A stretch of DNA of 64,000 bases, from the NCBI RefSeq assembly GCF_000321225.1, contig NW_004450382.1, positions 2,271,735 through 2,335,734 of the forward strand, written 5' to 3'. Source of the stretch: Odobenus rosmarus divergens (Eukaryota > Chordata > Mammalia > Carnivora > Odobenidae). Each line of letters begins with the position of its first letter. Within the stretch, counting starts at the first letter, position 1. Positions 24,401 to 37,300 of this stretch are shown here, one piece after another. The translations under genes were made by a program, and so were the position numbers. The notes under the pieces are model-generated. The model was not told where the DNA came from. It worked only from the letters and a program-made list of their open reading frames with translations, and ran no database searches.

Positions 24401-27400
24401 TCTGTGTTTCTCCTTCTAGCTTGGAAGCTCCTTGAAGGCAGTGGCCTAGTCCACTTGATCTGTGTGTCTCCAACACCTAGCACAGAGCTTGGCACATGGT
24501 AATTGCTCAATATGTGTGTTATATGAGCAAGCCGGTGAAGATGGAGGGAGGTCTGGGATGAAGGTTTTGAACACCATTTTCATTTTTCCCAGGGAGAAAG
24601 AAAGCGAAGGTGTATGTGCTATGTGCAAGCAGGCACATGCTTTCGTGTGTGAGGGGTTGGTGGTGGTGGTGGTGGTGTCACATGCTCAGTAAAGGATTAT
24701 ATTTTAATTTGGAAAGCACTTTAGAAACTTAAAGTGCTTGCCTAAGTGCTGACTGCTATTAGTGTCTCCTTTTTATTAGGAAAAAGGACATGATTTTTCT
24801 CTTTTATCTTCAGGCCTGTCCAACTTCTGAGAGTCAAACTTAGCAAAATGCCTGCCCCTCACTGAGGACTAGTTACATGCCAAGTTCAAAGCTTTGGACT
24901 TGAAACACAGAATTCTGCTTTGCAGACTGGTTCTGACACCCCTGAGGGGATTAGCCCTAACAGCTCAGTATCAGGAGGGGTGGGGGAGGTGGGAGAGACA
25001 GGGTCATTTGACATAGTTCAAGCTGCAGTCCCAGGCCCTTCCCCTCTCCATATAGGTCTGGGTGCAAGGACGTAAGAACCCGGACCATTTTGGGGGATGG
25101 GGGAACAACCCCAGTCGTTATCAAAAACCCACTTGTCATGCAATATGAAGTGCCAGGCTTCACAGAAAGCACTGGGGAAGAATGGCCCCAGGAAGAATTG
25201 GGTTTGTTCAGCTCAGGGATTTTAGAACCAAGAGGCAGCGACATCACAGCTGCTGGACTTGGTGATGTTAAGAGCTGCCGCCACAGAGGGCTAGGTCAGA
25301 GAGAGGGAATGTGTGTAGCAGTAGCAAGAGGAATTCTGATCTAGGAGACCATGAGGCAGGAATTTACCTTGTGCTTTGAAAGCACCTTTGAGAGCCTTGC
25401 TGGTTGGAAGGAAAGGAGAAGATTTGGTGCTGCAGTGACAGGGGGTCTAGGAGGCCCAGCTAAGCCTTGTCATTGGGCCTCTCTGGGTGGCCTCTACCCC
25501 AGGCTCTCTACTGAGCATGTACAAGATGCTCCTGGTCTCAGTCTGACCTGTCTCTGCCATCCCCAGATGCTGAAGGCTCTGCCCGTGGCCAAGGCACTGG
25601 GAGGTGGGAGCTTTGGCCCATCATGCTAGTGCCCTGCAGTTCCCAACTCCTAATTGGGCCCTAATCTGGGGAAGGTAGGGCGGGGATGGGGTGAGGGGAG
25701 TACATTGAGCCTTCTGCCTTAACTGAATTTCCATACCTCCTGTTGTTAATTATAGAGATGTAATAATGTGATTAGTGCACGATTAAAAAAAATCCCTGAT
25801 ATGATTACCATGGATTTAATATCACATGATATATCATTATATCGTTATGCAGTGACAGATGTAATTGAAATACACTTATTGGAGCCGGGGGTGGTGTTTC
25901 ATTCAATCCCCAGCACCCCGGGGAGGAAAGGGCTGGCTAAAAAGAAGCAATGGGAGAGGAAATTGTAATGAAAACAAAGAAAACACACAAGTTCGCTCTC
26001 ACCCTGGGCAGCTGGCTGAGACCTGCTGCCTTCAACTCTGTGACAGTGCGTGTGGAGCCCCAGAGAGGCCAGCCTCTTCCGTGGGGGCTCAGGCAGCGTG
26101 GCTCAGGAGCTCCTTATCTGGTTCTCGCCTCAGAAACCTCGGTGTCCCCAAGTCCCCTCTGACTCAGCAGTGAAGCAGAGGCTCTGGATTACTCCGCCTG
26201 AAAATAGACTCGGGACCCTCATGGGATCAAACGGAGTTGGCAGCTGTCCTCCCAATGCCGTGAACCCGGCCTTGGCTGTGGTGGTGGTCCAGCACACTGG
26301 AGGCAGCTGTCCTGTTGTGGGCTGTGTGCAGGAAGATTAAGTACAGACACAACAATCATCTCACTCAAGGTCTGTGGATGGACAGAGGCAGCGGCAGCTC
26401 TGGGGCCCTAAAGGATGTTGGTAGCCAGGGAACACCATGAACATGCAGAACTACCCACCAGGCGTAGAGAGGATGGGTTTTGTCAGCTGATGTGAGTGTC
26501 AGTCCTTTTGCTGTTATAGTTGTGCTGGCCACGCCTCTGCTGGGCCACAGGAACGGAGTGGGAGCTACCCATACGGCCAGAGAGCTCAGAAAAAGAAGGG
26601 GGACAGGAACAGCCTCCCCTTCTCTCCTAACATAGGATGCTGAGCGCCCAGTTCTAAGGTTGACTGTTGGGGGGGATTGCTGGTCTGTTGGGCAAGAACA
26701 GCAGTGGTTCTTGAAGGAGACTGGATAGGGTCAACAGGAGCAGCAACTCTGAAAACCAGGCTTTCCTGCGTGGCAAAATTAGGCCCAAAGAGACGTCTTA
26801 TTTTCCCTTCCCTCAACGGAGACCATTTAGAGAAACAGCGGATACAGCCCTTGCCCTTAAGAATCTCCCAGCGTCGTCGTGGGGTAACAGTTATGTAAAC
26901 AAATCTGGTGTTACAGATGCTGTTCAGAGTATGGTTGGGTTTAAAGAAGGGACGAGTCAGGGAAGACTTGATAAAGGAAGGTACTTTGAGTTAGTGGTGA
27001 AAGAAGAGTACGTGTTCATTAGGACAGTGGGAGAAGGCCGAGGGCATTCTAGGCAGGCTGAAGGAACTGCTCAAGTCATGTCTTGGAGGCATGAAACAGC
27101 AATCCCAGGACTCGGGGCAGTAAGGAAAAAGAAGAAGACACAGTTGACCCCACATTTCTGATAGACCACAGAGATGATAATGGCTTTCACTGGGATTTGG
27201 GAACCCAAGAGAAGGATAACTTGGGAGAGGAGATGTTGAGGCGTGTTTTTTTGGTTTGGGTTTTTTTTGTTGGTTTGTTTGTTTTAATGTTTGAGAATGA
27301 TGTACCTGGGTGAAATCCAGGTGGAAATGTCAGGTAGGCAATAGAATATATGTGGTTGATACTCAAGTAGTGGCAAAGAGTATCGATTCGGAAGTTGGAG

Positions 27401-30400
27401 AGGTGGAAGACAGGAAGTTGAAAAAGTCACCCAGGGAGAGTGGTAGAGTGTAGACAAAGACAGGAAGTGAGGGCACCTGAGCGCACGAGGAGGAGGATGG
27501 TCTGCACGAAGAAGGGACTACAGGGAGATTATGAGGAAAGTGGCAGATCAGAGGGATAAGAGAACGCAAGAGAACCAAAGGAGAAGAGTGTGAAAGCTGA
27601 AGCAGGCACAGAGAGGCAGAGACAGCAAAGCTCTGACACTGCCCCTAGGTGTGGGCAGCATGGTGAGGACCATCGGCTTTAGCAGGAGCTAAATGTCGGT
27701 CAGGCCGGAAGCCAGACTGCAGGGGTTCAGGAGCAATGGGGGAGGTGAGTGGAGGCAAGTGGAGACAACCTTGAGAAGTTTGGCTGTTAACAGGAAAACA
27801 AGTCAGTCACCAGATGGGGATATGGAGTGAATGGAGGGCTTTAAAAATAATAATCTAATACTGACATAACTTTCAGAGGGCCAGCCATTGTTTTAAACAG
27901 TTTACACACAATAATTCATTTAATCCTCACATCAGGGCGCCTGGGTGGCTCAGATGGTTAAGCGTCTGCCTTCAGCTCAGGTCATGATCCCAGGGTCCTG
28001 GGATCGAGCCCCGCATCGGGCTCCCTGCTCAGCAGGGAGTCTGCTTCTCCCTCTGCTTCTCTCTCTCTCTCTCTCCCTCTGTCTCTCATGAATAAATAAA
28101 TAAAATCTTTAGGAAAAAAAATCCTCACATCAGCTCTGGGGTAGGAACTGTTATTACCCCCATTTTACAAAGAGGAACCTGAGGCCCAAGAAGTTGTGTA
28201 AAGTTGATAGAGATTCAAACATTTGCTAAAATGCTAGTGGAAAGGAGCCAGCAGAGAGGGGGAGGTTAAGGATTTAGAAAAAAAGGGGATCCCAGGTGGA
28301 GCAGGACTAAGCAGGCAGGAGAAGGGTGAGATGTTGAGCACAAGTACGGGATTGGCCTTAGACAAGAAGTGAGGTGTCCCTTGTGTTGGAACAGCGCTGG
28401 TGGAGGTACAGATGCAGGGAAGGATACAGATGCATTAGTAGACAAGGGGCATGCAGTTGAAAGAGTTCTGTGCCACAGCTTTTATTAGATTTGTGAAAGT
28501 CAGAGAAGAGTCGGATTGTTGCATACCACTGAGAATTGCTCAGGTTGTGATCTTGTACCCATAGTGGCCACTTTTGATGCATCAGAGTGACTTTCCAGCA
28601 TCACTTAGCTCAGGTGCAAGTGTGGAGAAGTGGAGTCACCATTGGGTTTTTTCAGGGAAGGTGTACCTAGGGTAAGCGGGCAGGGGGGTTGAAGACTGGG
28701 GAATGGGTGCTTGACGTGATAGATCCCAGGGCCTCAGGCCTGGTAGACAAAGGATTGAGACCAGAAGGGGTTGGACAGACAGAAAAGAGCAAGAGTAGAG
28801 GGTACAGAAGCTGGAAGGAGAGGAGACTGGCGTCAGAGTGGAATCTGTCATTGTAAGATTGCTTAGGGAGAGCAGTTCTGGGTGATAACAAGGCCCCAGG
28901 TGTGGCCGTAAGGATGGATGGCTGACATAGGGAGAGGAGAAGGTCGTTAGAGCCCAGGAAGTTGAGAAACTGAAAGGCAGGCAAGGTTCATGGGTGGGCT
29001 GTCCTGTAGATACTGAAGTTACCTGGTGGATGATGACCTGGAATGGAGTCCCAGAGGGAGGGGAGGAATAGTCTCAAAGCAGCAAGAAGTTGAAGGTATT
29101 GGCAGAGTGTATCCAGAAGTGAATAGGTATTGGTTTTCTAGTTAGTATTGCTGCATAATTAGTCACCCCCAAATTTAGTGACTTAACACGACAGCAGCTA
29201 TCTTACTGTATCTCAAGGTTTCTGTGGGTCAGGAATTTAGGAAGGGCTCAGTAAAGTGGTTCTGACTCAGCTTCTCTCAGGCATTTGTAGTTAGTCCTTG
29301 GAGCTGGCACAGGGTGTGACTGGGTCAGCTGGGGGCTGGCTGGGCATCTCTCTTTCTTTGCCTAGTCTCCTGGCTTCTGTACGTGGTCTCTGCACAGACT
29401 AGTTTGGGCTTCCTCACAAGATGGCTGCCCAGGAGCAGTCTGGCTACTTACAGAGCCACTGAGGGCCCCAAGGCAAGTGTTCAGTGAATGAGGAGGAGGC
29501 TGCCTCCTCTATTTCTGAAATTGCCTTGAAGTCCCATAGCATTACTCCTGTGTTACTCTGTTAGTTGAAATAGTTGCAAAAGCCAACGCTGTTTCAAAGA
29601 GAGGGACATAGACTCCCTCTCTTGATAACAGGGGTGTCAAAGTCACATTGTAAGAAGAGCATGTGAGATGGGAGATGGTGTTGCAGCCATCCCTGGAAAA
29701 CACAGTCGGCCACAACTGGTTGCTAGGCTGAGCCCAGAAAAGGGAGAGAGAGCAGCATTCTCAAAGGCAACACGCATTTTGGGTGACGGCATCAAGAATA
29801 TCTGGAGGTTGCAGTGGGAGTGGACCCGAGTGACCTCAGGTATACCCGGGGAAGAACTGTCATCCCATGTTGTAGTATAGGAGACTGAGGCCCAGAGACG
29901 TTTGATAACTCCTCCCAAGTGACAGTGCTAATAACTGGCAGAACTGGGAACCAAATTCATGTTTGTCTGACTCCTGAGCTGGACCACACTGCCTTTCTCT
30001 GGGCTGCTGGGTCTGCCATCCTCGTGTTTACCTGTGTCTTTGGTACTTGGCTCACCAGCTATAGAAGTGTTGGCCAATTAGATAAGGAATTAAGTAGTAG
30101 TTACGTCTGTCAGGCTTTCTGTCCCCCCCCCGCCCAGTCCTCCAGAGTATCACCCTTACAGCTTCATCTGTTGGGTGTTTGTGGGAATAGCAGGTGATTT
30201 GATTTATTTCCTCATCTTGGGAAATGACCCATCAGCCTTAGGTCCACCAAATGACATGTCACCCAGAGGTCTGGTTAAAGGCCTCCTCTTCCCCACCCTC
30301 ATGAGGAAGCTGGATAGGTCCAATGTGCTGGTTCCAGCTTGGAAGCTCTGGGTTTTCTGGAAGTTACGGAGCAGTCTGTGCTTGTGTGTGGAGTCTGAGC

Positions 30401-33400
30401 TGGGTTCTAACCCCATCCACTATCCTGCCCACTCCGTGGCCACCCCACCCTCAGGGCCCTGGCAGGTAGTGAATGGGTGGGCCGAGACACCCTAGCAGCC
30501 ATCGATGCCTCTTCCTTCCTCTTTGAAGGATCTGACGCTGCTGCCGAGGAGGGCTACTTCATCTATTAAACCCAATACACTTGTCGCAGCTGCTAAGCCC
30601 CCGTAAGCCGCCGGGCGCCGTGTTTGTGATGGGACTGACAGTGCATGGAGGAGGCTGATTATACACGATTCCATTTCGCGGGCCCAGCAATGTAATTTCA
30701 CAGGGCGATCAGCGTTTGCATGTAATAGCAGGCTGTGCTGAGGTGTCAGAATATTAAAGGCGCTAATGGCAAAGCTCCCTGTTACACAGGGGGCCACCCG
30801 CCGCGCCTACAGCAGGGCTGCGCGGCAGGCCCGTCGCAGATGGCTGGCCACTAAGCTAATGGGGCAGCAGCCAAGGCGGGCAGAGCCGCGAGAGAGAAGA
30901 GCCAGCCGGGAGCGGCTCGGCACCTGCTTCCCCGCGCATGGAAATTACAGCAGCCCAGGGGAAGGGAAGTGTGCGTGCCTGCCTGGCACAGGGCTGCGGT
31001 GGGGTGGTTTGGTAGACCCAGCATCTTTCACCCCAACTCCACCCGCCCCACTCTTTGGCCAGGAAGCCACTGCTGGGGGAGAGGGCGTGGGCCCTGGTGG
31101 CTAGGAGAGGTGCAGCTGGAGAAGTGGCACCCCAAGAATTTGGAAGCAGTGTGGGAAGGGGGCTTGGGCACAGGCTCTTGGCAAGAGCTCTTAAAACAGT
31201 TTCCTGCCCCGGCTGATTGAGGTCAGAAAACTCCAAGGTCCCTTACCCCCACACCCTGCAGGCTGGCAAGAGAGAGGGAGGGAGCAGGGAAAGGAAGCAG
31301 GCGGGAGAAAGGGGATGGACAATATTTAGGTCCCTTGATTGATGCCAGTGTTGCCATTGGTACACAGAGCTGGGAGCCAGCACCTCAAGATAGGGCTCTT
31401 TCCGTCCTTGTGGGCTGCCCCAGCCCCACCCAAGCCCTTGCCTGTGCTCTCACCAAGCTTGCTCCTGCCATTCTCCTTTGTCCTTACTGTGTCTCCTGCC
31501 TGGACTGTTGTCAAATCCCCACCCAGCCCTCCACTACCACTCCCTCCAGGAAGCTTTCCTAGCTGCCTCCAACGTCACACAGGCCTGTTTCTCTCCACTG
31601 TCCCTGTGGGCAGCCACAGGGGACAGCCTCCCTGATCTTCCTGTTCTGCTGGTTCCCTAGTCCGAGCCTTGACTTCTCAGCCAGAATCTCTGAGACACAG
31701 CCCACATCACCTTGTCCTGAGCGGGGCTCCTGGGAAGGCTCTACTCAGATTCATAGACGAATGTTATCTTGTGGGGGACGTCTGGAGGGAGTGGGGAGTG
31801 GAAGGATGCGCCGAGTAACCTAGGGAGAGTTTGGTGCCTCTGTGGGTGTGCACACTTGATGGTGTATGTATCTGGCAGGGAGGGACTTTAGAAGTGAGTG
31901 CCGGGGGTGGTGGGCATGTGGGTCCAGGCGTAGAGGGGTAGCAGGTGTGAGGATCCAGACCACACATTGGTAAGAACACAGATTGCTGTAGGACCCTGTG
32001 TTCTCTGGGTGGCTTTCTGCGTCTGCTGGCTGTGACTGAGGGGTTCCTCAGATGGCAGGAGTTGGAGGGAGCTTGTGGGACTGTGCCCCGAGGCTGGTGG
32101 TCACTTCTGAAGGTTCAGCTCTTCAGGGGTGTGTGACAGGTCCTGGGGGAGACATGCCAGGGTTCTCAGCAGGGGCAGCAGGGGGAGAGACCAGGCTGAA
32201 GGAGAGCAGTTTTAATTAACCGTTTTTAATATCATTTTGGACTTTGGCTGGTATGTGAAGGCCCCGCTGGAAGCAGCATTTGTAAAAATTAAATCCCTCT
32301 TATTAGGAGCTTGGCAGACCCATGTGCACGTGCTGCCCCCTTCCCCCCGCCTATGCCCCCCTGAGGAAGTGCTGGATGAGGCCATGTCACGGCAGCAATT
32401 GGTTATCATGCCTTATCTGGGAATATGAAACTGTGCGCATGACACCCGCGGCCACGCTGGAGACGCCAATTCATCTCGCCCTCGCTCTGACAAGCTAGAC
32501 TGCCCTTCCTGAAAGGCATCCATCAGGCGGGACCGGGGCCGCTGCCTTGCCTGTTTCCTCTGCTTTCCTGCCTGGGTTCCGGCTTGCCCTGTTCCAGCCA
32601 GGCCCAGCCTGGCCCTCCTGGGTGCTGCCACCCTCCACCCCCCTTCCACATGTCCCAGTCTAGGGAAGATCTTGGGGAGTCATAATTATAATAATAATCT
32701 AATCACGGTGACTCATCGGGGCAAGCGTCTAATGTTATCTGAAGTGGTCTTCCCGCTTAGCTGCGATAAGACTCAGGATGACGTGCAGATAACGTTGAGC
32801 TGCCCTGTCCCCAAGCCACGAGCAGAGCAGAGGGGCCTCAGCAGCCCGCTGCCCGCCCGCCGCTTTAAGCCGGGAAGCGGCAGCACCTGCTAATGCAAGT
32901 GTTTAATATTTGATGGGCTGGGATAAAGCAGGATCACCTTCGAATTGAATTGAGTGTCAGCCGAGAATCTATTACTGAAATTCGGGTGTGATTTGACAGC
33001 AAAGTAGACGATGTTATTCTTCACTAGTTACTGCAATCTTCTCCCCGACATCACTTAAATATTTTTTTCTTTGCTTGAGTAAACACACATTATCCTTCTT
33101 TTTTCCCCCTTCCTTCCCTTTTTCCTTTTTAGAGGGGAAAAAAAACCCATCCAGCTCGCCTTCTCCAGGCTGATAGGGTAGATTGTTATTTCTTTATTTG
33201 TCCTATTAAATGGAATTTCTGATCGTTTAATCCGGCCTTTGTAAGTGATTTTAAAGTACTTGAAAGCCGGCCCGCCACTGCTCTCTGGCCCACTGCGCTC
33301 CAGCCATGGCCCCGACCACGCTCAGCAGCTCATCCAGCTGTGCACCACCCACTGGCTACTTTCCCTTGCTGCCTACACTCCCCCAGCTCTGCCCTGGCTG

Positions 33401-34347
33401 CAAGCCAGCGTTCTTTCCCCTGCCCTTGAGCCTCACACCCAGCCACCAATTTGTGAGTCCAGCTGTGGCCTGGGAAACTGTAGGAAGGTTGGCTGGGACG
33501 TTGAGTTGTGGCTGGTATCGTCTGTGGTCAAGGAAAGTGGCTTGGGAGGGTGCTAAGATTGAAGGACCCACAGAGCCGGGGCTTGGTTCCTGCAGCTGGG
33601 AAGGAAGGGTACCAGCCCCTTGGCCTCAGCACAGACTCTGTGTCCAGTCTCATGTCTTTGGTTTCTGACCTGGTGTTAGGACCTCCCCGCTGTGAGGGAG
33701 TCTCCAGTGGGATGGGGACCTCCAGGCCAGGGCATGGCTGGGGGCACTGCAGTGCCTGTCTGAACGTGGCTGCAGCCACCTTAGTTCCCCTCGCTCCCCT
33801 CCCCACCTAGCTTCTGGGAACTCCCCCGAGCTACATTCCTAGTGACCCTATCCCATATGCTTCCTGCCACTGAGAGCAGGGCAGCCTGGGGTTCCAGGAC
33901 TTCAAAGGTGAGGCAATGGGTAATGTCTGAAGGGCCAGCCAGCTACACAAGCCCCTGGTAGAAGCCCAGGACTTTGCTAGCAGGTGGAGCAGGAATTCAG
34001 TTCCCACTGGGCTACTTGATAGCATTCTAACCCTTGTAAGTCTCTTCTTTCTGGGCCTCAGTTTCCTCATCTGTGACGTCAAGTCATTTGTGCCTGTAAG
34101 GGATTGTGAAAGAAAAGTACCATCCCTGGTCCTGCCATGTACTGCCCCCCACCATGGAGGTTGGTGGCGGCCAGGTGGCGCGAGTAGCAGATGGAGGGGA
34201 GCAATGAAGTGCTAGGGGTCTGAGCAGATCGATGCCCCCAGCACTTCCTTCCCCAACCCCAGGAAAACAATTAAGTACAGATCGATGGGTGGCCGCTTTG
34301 AATATGCATAAGTGAGTACTTGACCTTCAGCAGAGATCTGTTCCCCC

Positions 34348-34383
<36 letters not shown>

Positions 34384-37300
34384 TCTTTTTATGTGTTCCC
34401 TTCACAGCTGCTTGAGTCAACCAGGTGACCTTACTCCTCCTCAGTTGAGCCCATGCATGGCAGTCAGCCTTCCACAGCCTGGCCTGCCTCTTGGTCTAAA
34501 GCAAGTAGACCAAGGGCCTGTGTTTGGCCCCCTCTTGCTTCAGTTTTCCTATCTATAGAGTGAAGTTTGGATATGTTGGTCTCCAAGTCCTTCCCGACAC
34601 CAGGCTTTATGACCAGCAATACTGTGGGGAGGGGCCCAGCACAGTGCTGGGTACACTGGGGGTGGGGTATCTAACAGGGCTGCCTGGTGAAGGGGGTGCC
34701 CTGACGACAGGATGGTCCTGAGAAAGAGGATCTTAATAAATGGGAGCTCTCTAGAGGAGCCTGGCAAGGGGGCACCTGTTGGGGGCTGGAGGTCTCTGAT
34801 GGGGAGATGCCTAAGATAAAAGGAGCTCTGAAAGAAGAAGGGATTTTCTAGTGGGGGCCCTGGTGGAAAGGGGACCCAGTGAGGGGACTCTCATGAAGTG
34901 ACATAATGAGAGTAAGCCCTTACTGGGAAGATTTGGCTGGAGGGTGGAGGTGGTGAGTATTGGGGGTCAGGGCCTCTGTTAACCATTCTTGCCTCCTGTC
35001 TTCCAGGCTTACAGCTTCGCCATGGGCTGCTGGCCCAAGAATGGACTTCTAGACATGAACAAGGGCCTCAGCCTGCAACACATAGGCCGGCCCCACAGCG
35101 GCATTGGTCAGTCCCTCCACATATACCCCCCCTGGCAGCTCAGTCAGCCCCCGGCCCGCATGCCCCAGTCCCCTGGCACACAGAGGGGTTCTGTGGCTCT
35201 GTGCTCTAACGGGGTGCTTTCCATCGGTGGGGGGAGGGGGAAGGAGGGTGGCATAGGGGAGAGTGGAGCCAGACCATTGGAAGAGATCTCTCAAAACACT
35301 GTTTAGAAGAAGACTGGGGTCTGGGCTTTGGGTGGGTCACAGGTGGCCTTGGATTCAGGCCAAGATACCCCCAACCCTGCCTGCATCTCTGGTGGGTGAT
35401 GTCCTCAGAGGGGTGGGCACATGTCAGCTTACCCACCCCCATGGAGCTAGAAGAGGCTGCTTAATATTGTTTCAAGTCTGTGGCTACTAAACTGGGCAAT
35501 CAATGGGAGTTAAGGAGATGAATTATTTAAACCTCACCAGCTTTTAATTAGTCGGGGTCCTTCTGACCGATGGCTCCATCCACAGGGTATTGACTCCCCC
35601 GCAGGAGGAGCAGCCTCCATTGAGCGGTGCCGGGGTTGGGAGGGGCCACTTGGGGTACCAGGTGGGGGTGCACCCTCAGAGGGATCCCTGCATGGGAGGG
35701 GGATGGAGTGGCTGTGGTTCTAGGCATTGGAAGCTCTGCTAACTTCGGATATATCAGTATTGGGGGGCGTGTGTGTGTGAGTGAGTGTAACAATATATCT
35801 GGGTTGATTTTCCTGAGGGCATTTGTCTTTATATGGAAGCAACCATCAGCCTGTGTGTGTATCCACCAGAAAGTGTGTCTGTTCATTTCTGTGTATCTGA
35901 TTTTCTGTGTGTGAGCACACGTCATGCAAATGCTTTCAAGTGGGGTACTTGACAAGCATAGGCTTTGTTCCAAGTGGGAAGGAGCGGGAAGGGGGGTTAT
36001 TCCTGGGAGGTGGTATGACATTATCATAACCTGTGTACCTTTGGGGAGCTATGGCAGCAGAGGGACCGGCAGGATACACCAAAAGGACCCAGTCACCTGT
36101 CACAGACTAGCCCTTCATCCTTTCCACAGAGATCACTGGTGCCTAGTGGGTGCTGGGCATGCTGGGTGGAGATTCTTGTCCTCAAGGAGGTGACATCCTA
36201 GGACAAGATAGAGACTGAACTGGGTACCCAGGGTACTAAGGGCCGTGACAGGAACACCTAGGCTGCCCCAAGGGAGGATTCTCGTGTCCTCGGGTGCCAA
36301 AGTGACTTCTGCCTCTTTATTTACATCTCACTGACCTCAGGGATGCCCTGTATCCTTCTTGTTGGGACACCCCAAGGCTCTTCTGGGGCCTGGCAGGTGG
36401 GGGGAGAGGAAGCAAGTCAACAGGCCTAGGAATTGGGGGTGCCCCACAACAACTGCTGTTGCCTTCCCTAGGAGCTAGTCCATACAACCTAGAGGAGACC
36501 CCAAGCCTAGCAAGCTGATCTGCTTGGAAGCTCAACAGGGAGTTTCCTAGAGAAGAAAGAGTCAGGAGATTCTTGAAGGATGAGTAGGAGTTTGCTCGGT
36601 AGAAAAATGAGGGAAGGGTTTTCTACTTAAGGGCAGCTGTGCGTACAAAAGCACAAGGGCACACTGAAGACAACTCAGACACCTACACGTAGTTTGCTGT
36701 GACTGGAGTGGGAGGGACACTTGGGTCAGAGAACAGCTAGAAAAGAAATGGGGAAATAAGTGGGTCTTGAATGCCAGTTAAAGGGTTGGCTCTTTGGTGA
36801 GGTTCTGAGGAGATAGGAGGTTTGTGACTGAGAAGACAGCGCTCTCAGAGCTCCTGCTCAGAGCTGACGGGGCAGGGCGCACTGCACATGCTGGTTCTTA
36901 ATAGACGCTTAGTTAAACACTTTGGCGGGGGGGCACTGAATGAATGAGTAGATGAATCAGTGACAGAGGGGTGGGAAAGGGAGGGACCAGATAGTGAGGA
37001 TCAATGAGAGGGCTTGCACCGGCCCAGGCGGGCAGGGGCTGCCAGTAGTTGAGTCTGGCTGCTAGAGGGACCAGCGGGGCTGGGTTGGCCTTGAGCTGGG
37101 CGCCCTGTGTCTGTGGATGCGTCCCAGGGTGTGTTTGTGAGAGGAAGAGGTTCCTTCTTCCCTCTCTGTTAGGACTCCTGAGGCGTTCCCTCCCTCTCCA
37201 GGGAAGAAGGTTTTTCCATCTGGCCAGGCCACAGGGGACAGTCCAAGGTTACAAGTGACAATGGAGTAAGGGCTTTGGAGCCAGAGGAAGTTCTGGCTCT

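Noticed and set aside
29130..29640. Possible complete endogenous retrovirus
   Set aside because: Only a decayed solo LTR-type sequence is present; no internal genes or second LTR nearby.
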